Source: Achatina immaculata
Taxonomy: Eukaryota > Mollusca > Gastropoda > Stylommatophora > Achatinidae
NCBI GenBank assembly: GCA_009760885.1
Contig: CM019718.1
Location: forward strand, 30,687,530-30,751,529
DNA length: 64,000 nucleotides
Reading direction: 5' to 3'
Every line of letters starts with the position of its first letter. Position 1 is the first letter of the stretch. Position numbers and translations under genes: made by a program. Below, in pieces: positions 57,808-64,000 of the stretch. The notes under the pieces were generated by a model. The model was not told the origin of the DNA and made no database searches. It saw only the letters and a program-made list of their open reading frames with translations.

Positions 57808-60283
57808 CTACATGACCATCTGATCAGTCTGAATGTTACTACTGGACCATCTGATCAGTCTGAATGTTACTACTGGACCATCTGATCAGTCTGAATGTTA
57901 CTACTGGACCATCTGATCAGTCTGAATGTTACTACTGGACCATCTGATCAGTCTGAATGTTACTACTGGACCATCTGATCAGTCTGAATGTTACTACTGG
58001 ACCATCTGATCAGTCTGAATGTTACTACTGGACCATCTGATCAGTCTGAATATTACTACTAGACCATCTGGTCAGTCTGAATATTACTACTAGACCATCT
58101 GGTCAGTCTGAATATTACTACTGGGCCATCTGATCAGTCTGAATGTTACTACTGGGCCATCTGATCAGTCTGAATGTTACTACTGGGCCATCTGATCAGT
58201 CTGAATATTACTACTAGACCATCTGGTCAGTCTGAATATTACTACTAGACCATCTGGTCAGTCTGAATATTACTACTAGACCATCTGATCAGTCTGAATA
58301 TTACTACTAGACCATCTGGTCAGTCTGAATATTACTACTAGACCATCTGATCAGTCTGAATGTTACTACTGTGCCATCTGATCAGTCTGAATGTTACTAC
58401 TGGACCATCTGATCAGTCTGAATATTACTACTGGGCCATCTGATCAGTCTGAATATTACTACTAGACCATCTGGTCAGTCTGAATATTACTACTGGGCCA
58501 TCTGATCAGTCTGAATATTACTACTAGACCATCTGATCAGTCTGAATATTACTACTGGGCCATCTGATCAGTCTGAATGTTACTACTGGACCATCTGATC
58601 AGTCTGAATGTTACTACTGGACCATCTGATCAGTCTGAATGTTACTACATGACCATCTGATCAGTCTGAATGTTACTACATGACCATCTGATCAGTCTGA
58701 ATGTTACTACTGGACCATCTGATCAGTCTGAATGTTACTACTGGACCATCTGATCAGTCTGAATGTTACTACTGGACCATCTGATCAGTCTGAATGTTAC
58801 TACTGGACTATCTGATCAGTCTGAATGTTACTACTGGACCATCTGATCAGTCTGAATGTTACTACTGGACCATCTGATCAGTCTGAATGTTACTACTGGA
58901 CTATCTGATCAGTCTGAATGTTACTACTGGACCATCTGATCAGTCTGAATGTTACTACTGGACCATCTGATCAGTCTGAATGTTACTACTGGACTATCTG
59001 ATCAGTCTGAATGTTACTACTGGACCATCTGATCAGTCTGAATATTACTACTAGACCATCTGGTCAGTCTGAATATTACTACTGGGCCATCTGATCAGTC
59101 TGAATGTTACTACTGGACCATCTGATCAGTCTGAATGTTACTACTGGACCATCTGATCAGTCTGAATGTTACTACATGACCATCTGATCAGTCTGAATGT
59201 TACTACTGGACCATCTGATCAGTCTGAATGTTACTACATGACCATCTGATCAGTCTGAATGTTACTACTGGACCATCTGATCAGTCTGAATGTTACTACA
59301 TGACCATCTGATCAGTCTGAATGTTACTACTGGACCATCTGATCAGTCTGAATGTTACTACTGGACCATCTGATCAGTCTGAATGTTACTACTGGACTAT
59401 CTGATCAGTCTGAATGTTACTACTGGACCATCTGATCAGTCTGAATGTTACTACTAGACCATCTGATCAGTCTGAATGTTACTACTGGACCATCTGATCA
59501 GTCTGAATGTTACTACTGGACCATCTGATCAGTCTGAATGTTACTACTAGACCATCTGATCAGTCTGAATGTTACTACTGGACCATCTGATCAGTCTGAA
59601 TGTTACTACATGACCATCTGATCAGTCTGAATGTTACTACATGACCATCTGATCAGTCTGAATGTTACTACTGGACCATCTGATCAGTCTGAATGTTACT
59701 ACATGACCATTTGATCAGTCTGAATGTTACTACTGGACCATCTGATCAGTCTGAATGTTACTACTGGACCATCTGATCAGTCTGAATGTTACTACTGGAC
59801 CATCTGATCAGTCTGAATGTTACTACTAGACCATCTGATCAGTCTGAATGTTACTACTGGACCATCTGATCAGTCTGAATGTTACTACTGGACCATCTGA
59901 TCAGTCTGAATGTTACTACTAGACCATCTGATCAGTCTGAATGTTACTACATGACCATCTGATCAGTCTGAATGTTACTACTGGACCATCTGATCAGTCT
60001 GAATGTTACTACTGGACCATCTGATCAGTCTGAATGTTACTACTGGACCATCTGATCAGTCTGAATGTTACTACTGGACCATCTGATCAGTCTGAATGTT
60101 ACTACGGACTATCTGATCAGTCTGAATGTTACTACTGGACCATCTGATCAGTCTGAATGTTACTACTGGACCATCTGATCAGTCTGAATGTTACTACTGG
60201 ACCATCTGATCAGTCTGAATGTTACTAATGGACCATCTGATCAGTCTGAATGTTACTACTGGACCATCTGATCAGTCTGAATG
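57808..60283. repeat. 31-bp satellite array, about 80 copies
   Basis: Unit CTGGACCATCTGATCAGTCT GAATGTTACTA; spacing is exactly 31 over almost the whole ~2.48 kb. Variants: CTAGACC..GGTCAG..ATATT (mostly 58040-58560), CTGGGCC, CATGACC and CTGGACT. The GGACT variant recurs every 93 bp (58805, 58898, 58991) and CATGACC every 62 bp (59175, 59237, 59299), showing local higher-order amplification. Each unit holds the palindrome CTGATCAG. Confidence 0.96.
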
Positions 60284-60763
60284 TATACATTTATTTAGGT
60301 TGACGTGACAAGTGTGGCTTGTTAACATTTCCTGGTACATAATGACCGGATCGACCAGAGTAGCCTGTTGAGCTCACCCAGTGTAGTATAACAAAAAAGC
60401 TCCATCTATGCCGCACATTGTCTGTATATGTGCAGGCGTACCTGCCAGTTTATACATAGATCCCAATTCTGTCAATGTTCTAGTACACGCTTGTTTTGCC
60501 ATCCCCCCCCCCCCTGCCCCCGCTCTGTTTAAATTATAATAATGACCCGCTCAACGTTCAAGAGACCGCCATTTTATTGACGTTTTTTTTTTTTCATTTT
60601 AAATAAATGAATGTGCTCTGTTGTACGCTTAATATATGCTAATGTAAATACAGTATGTTGCATGGCTTTTGTGTACTTCTACACGTGATGAAGGCTGTGC
60701 CAAAGTTTTCATCGGAGATCAGGAACCAGACACTGTAGCGTTAACATCTCTTGCTTAGTTTAT
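60284..60763. other. Spacer
   Basis: C-run at 60506-60514 and T-run near 60583-60594. No gene. Confidence 0.5.
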
Positions 60764-63660
60764 TCTTATATCTTATATCCTTCCCGTGCCGTTAGACGTC
60801 ACATAGGGCTCGCAAAGTAGTTCGCCAATTTTTCCTGTCTTCGGCGAGTCTTTCAACCTCATCAAAGGATTTTATGCCTGTTAACTTGGCCTCTCTTAAT
60901 AATGTTCTCTTCAGAGTTTCACGCGGTCTGCCCCTTTTTCTTCGGCCTGTTGTGTTCCATTTGATAGCTTGTTTTGGGATTCTCTGCTCATTTCTTCTCA
61001 TCAAGTGGCCAACATATGTCCATCTCCTTTTCCTGATCACCCGTGAGACTGGTTGTTGTTCAGTCATCTGTCTTATCTCTGCATTGTTCTTGAATTCATT
61101 CCACTTGATGCCGAGTATTTTCCTTAGGCATTTGTTTTCAAAAGAGTCTAATTTCTTTTCTATTTCTTTAGTTGTTTTCCAGCTTTCGCATGCATAAATG
61201 AGGGTGGATATTACATTTGAATTGAATAGTCTTAACTTGGTTTTTGTGCTTATAACTTTTGAATTCCATATGTTCTCAAGATTCTTGAAGATTGATGCTG
61301 CTTTTGCAATTCTGATCCTAACTTCCTTTCTAGTGTCACCATCCTGGTCTATGTAGATGCCAAGGTATGCAAATTGATTGACTTCTTCAATATCTGTCCC
61401 TTCTATGTGTATTTTCCATTTTGATTGATGAGAATTTTCATTATTTTTGTTTTGTCCTTGTTAATTTCAAGTCCTATTTTGCTAGCCAGTGAAGATAGGC
61501 TATCTGTTTTTTCTTGCATGGAATTCACATTATTACTGATAAGAGTTATGTCATCAGCAAAATCAAGATCTTCTAGTTGGGTCCCATGTACCCAGTCAAT
61601 ACCTGTGTTACCTGTGCAGCATTTTTTCATTATGAAGTCTATTGTAATCCCAAAAAGTAAAGGAGACAGTATACATCCTTGTTTCACGCCTGTTTCAATC
61701 TGGAACCATTCACTCATCCCTTCTTCTGTCTTGACTGCACAACCATATCCATTGTATAAGTCCTTAATGATGTTGACAATTTTAGATGGTATTCCATATA
61801 GACATAAAATTCTCCATAATGAATCTCTGTGTATGCTATCAAATGCCTTCTTAAAATCTATGAAATTCAGTATTAAAGGTTTCTGCTTTTCAATATGTTC
61901 TTCAAGTATTATTCTGAGAGTAAAGATCTGGTCGAGACAGCTTCTCCCTTTTCGAAATCCTGCTTGTTCTTCTCTCATTGCAGTATCCACTATATCTTTG
62001 AGTCTATTCAAAATGACCTTGCAAAATACTTTTGACACAACTGATATTAAGGTTACTCCTCTCCAGTTGTTACAGTCACTAAGGTTGCCCTTTTTTGGTA
62101 TTTTCACAATGATTCCCTTCTTCCAATTAGAAGGGACCTTTTCTTCTTTCCAAATCTTGTTAAACATTCTCTGTAGTTGTCTCATGTTGTCACTATTGAT
62201 AGCTTTTAGCATCTCTGCTGTTATTTCATCTTCACCTGCAGCTTTGTTGTTAGCCATTAAATTCACTGCTGTTTCAATTTCATGCAATTCAATTTCATCT
62301 AGATTGACATTTAGTTGTGGGGCTGGTAAGTCATTTTCAAGGTTTAACAATTCTTTTGGGTGTGGTCGATTGAGTATTTCTTTCAAGTGTTCATCCCTTC
62401 TTCTGTCTTGACTGCACAACCATATCCATTGTATAAGTCCTTAATGATGTTGACAATTTTAGATGGTATTCCATATAGACATAAAATTCTCCATAATGAA
62501 TCTCTGTGTATGCTATCAAATGCCTTCTTAAAATCTATGAAATTCAGTATTAAAGGTTTCTGCTTTTCAATATGTTCTTCAAGTATTATTCTGAGAGTAA
62601 AGATCTGGTCGAGACAGCTTCTCCCTTTTCGAAATCCTGCTTGTTCTTCTCTCATTGCAGTATCCACTATATCTTTGAGTCTATTCAAAATGACCTTGCA
62701 AAATACTTTTGACACAACTGATATTAAGGTTACTCCTCTCCAGTTGTTACAGTCACTAAGGTTGCCCTTTTTTGGTATTTTCACAATGATTCCCTTCTTC
62801 CAATTAGAAGGGACCTTTTCTTCTTTCCAAATCTTGTTAAACATTCTCTGTAGTTGTCTCATGTTGTCACTATTGATAGCTTTTAGCATCTCTGCTGTTA
62901 TTTCATCTTCACCTGCAGCTTTGTTGTTAGCCATTAAATTCACTGCTGTTTCAATTTCATGCAATTCAATTTCATCTAGATTGACATTTAGTTGTGGGGC
63001 TGGTAAGTCATTTTCAAGGTTTAACAATTCTTTTGGGTGTGGTCGATTGAGTATTTCTTTCAAGTGTTCAGCCCATCTTTGCTTTTGGTCTTTATTTGAT
63101 GTTAATAGTGTTCCAGTTTTGCTAAGGATTGGTCTTTCTTTAGATGTAATAGTACCGGTTAGCCTCTTTTGTATGTTATATAAAGTTTTGCTGTCTCCTG
63201 TTTTTGTTGCTTTTTCTGCCTCTTTCGCCATATTGTCTATGTATTCTCTTTTATCCCTTCTAGCTGAACTTTTTACTTTCTTGTCTATGTCTTTGTATTT
63301 TGCTTTTGCCGAATCTCTTTCATGATCTGCTTTTGCATTCAACATGTTTAATTTGACTGCTCGTCTTTCATGTATATACTTCCATGTTTTATCTGATATC
63401 CATGCTTTTCTATTTGGTTTTTCCAATCCAGCGCTTACTTTTGCTGCTGTGATTATGGCTGTGCTGTAAGAATTCCATAACTCATCTATACCTATCTCCT
63501 CAACTTCACTGGGTGTTTTGGAATGATTGGCAAGTTCCTGATTGAAATTAATGTTAGTATTTTCTTCTTGTAGGCTGTGGCTGTTTATCTTTCTGTGTAC
63601 TGATTTCTTGTGTTGGCTTTTCAATTTTAGTTTTATTTTCCCTAGTTTATTAGTCATCGC
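60764..63660 (-). mobile_element. RTE-like LINE family A, copy e (longest; internal duplication)
   Basis: From the right on the minus strand: a pre-RT linker (ELWNSYSTAIITAAKVSAG, DKTWKYIHERRAVKLNML), then the RT with KAAGEDEITAEMLKAI, GNLSDCNNWRGVTLISVV, EQAGFRKGRSCLDQIFTL, FIDFKKAFDSIH (motif A), TGVKQGCILSPLLF (B) and LEDLDFADD (C, 61550-61561). The C-terminal region (60792-61067) carries RKRRWTYVGHLMRRN and GRRKRGRPRETLKR. The endonuclease is absent, so it is 5'-truncated. A 677-bp tandem duplication (61714-62390 = 62391-63067) shifts frame. A one-base difference near 61417 also breaks the frame before the C-terminal domain. Confidence 0.9.
61714..63067. repeat. 677-bp tandem duplication inside LINE copy e
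   Basis: Unit 1 at 61714-62390 and unit 2 at 62391-63067 appear identical in every stretch I compared. TCA is present at the start of both units and again after unit 2 (63068-63070), a 3-bp microhomology. As 677 is not a multiple of three, the duplication breaks the RT frame. Confidence 0.93.
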
Positions 63661-64000
63661 ATTAACCGGAAATTACCGGGAAATTACCGATTAAAAAAAA
63701 ACAACGAAAAAAACCGAAACTTTTGGAAGGCGTCGGTCACGGTAACCGGTTTAGATGATAAAAAAAAAAAAACCTATTAAAAAGCAGCTTGGGAAATCGG
63801 TTATAGGATAATCAGACCGGTAGACTGATGCTGTTCATCTTGCATGGAGGAGAATTAGCCAGTTTCGACTTGAGCACGAGAGCATTTCGTAAATATTTCA
63901 TCTCTTCGCAAAGAAGTAAGAAAAAAAAAATCAGACGAACATTTAATTCCCGTTCACGTTCGTAAAATGTGTTTAAATTTACATTAGAAAAAAAAAAGTA
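63661..64000. other. Unassigned sequence with repeated ACCGG words
   Basis: From 63664 to 63830 the words TAACCGG, TTACCGG, TTACCG, GGTAACCGG and GACCGG recur among A-runs. No coding or RNA feature recognised. Confidence 0.45.

Noticed and set aside
61425..63325. Long plus-strand frames of 328 and 321 codons
   Set aside because: They are antisense to the LINE reverse transcriptase, whose motifs are clear on the minus strand; shadows duplicated by the 677-bp repeat.

Overview
This is a repeat-dense animal (metazoan) nuclear segment. A spliced gene with GT-AG introns, tRNA-derived SINEs, Tc1/mariner transposons, several kinds of non-LTR retrotransposon and many 31-65 bp minisatellites together suggest an invertebrate. 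A mollusc, perhaps a gastropod, is my best guess, but the sequence does not prove it. No prokaryotic feature, CRISPR array, rRNA gene or intact tRNA was seen.

The one confidently recognised host gene is the 3' part of an hnRNP U / hnRNP U-like gene on the + strand. It has eight exons between 3725 and 21740, encoding the P-loop kinase-like domain and an arginine/glycine/tyrosine-rich RNA-binding tail. The N-terminal SAP and SPRY exons are not visible and probably lie upstream of the window. The terminal exon of an unidentified + strand gene may lie at 170-287.

Layout: 1-3200, possible exon, a retro-insert, and a 32-bp minisatellite split by a 1.4-kb non-coding retroposon. 3200-24000, the hnRNPU-like gene; its introns hold a mariner, a 35-bp minisatellite, a second mariner split by an I/Jockey-like LINE, and LINE fragments. 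24000-37500, mariner remnants, a second copy of the non-coding retroposon, and LINE fragments including a nested LINE-in-LINE insertion. 37500-46000, minisatellites, a CCR-triplet tract and a 1.1-kb pyrimidine tract, with no recognised gene. 46000-48200, a decayed Tc1 element next to the third copy of the non-coding retroposon. 48200-57500, minisatellites, a SINE, a mariner and a BovB-like RTE fragment. 57800-60280, an array of about 80 copies of a 31-bp satellite. 60760-63660, the longest copy of the commonest LINE, containing an apparently exact 677-bp tandem duplication.

No new multi-gene system is evident. The most interesting material is the transposon biology: at least ten insertions end in (GAA)n, and six have clear target-site duplications. 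A non-coding repeat family appears to share its 3' terminus with an RNase H-bearing LINE. Several nested insertions allow relative dating. All family assignments come from motif reading; no database search was run.
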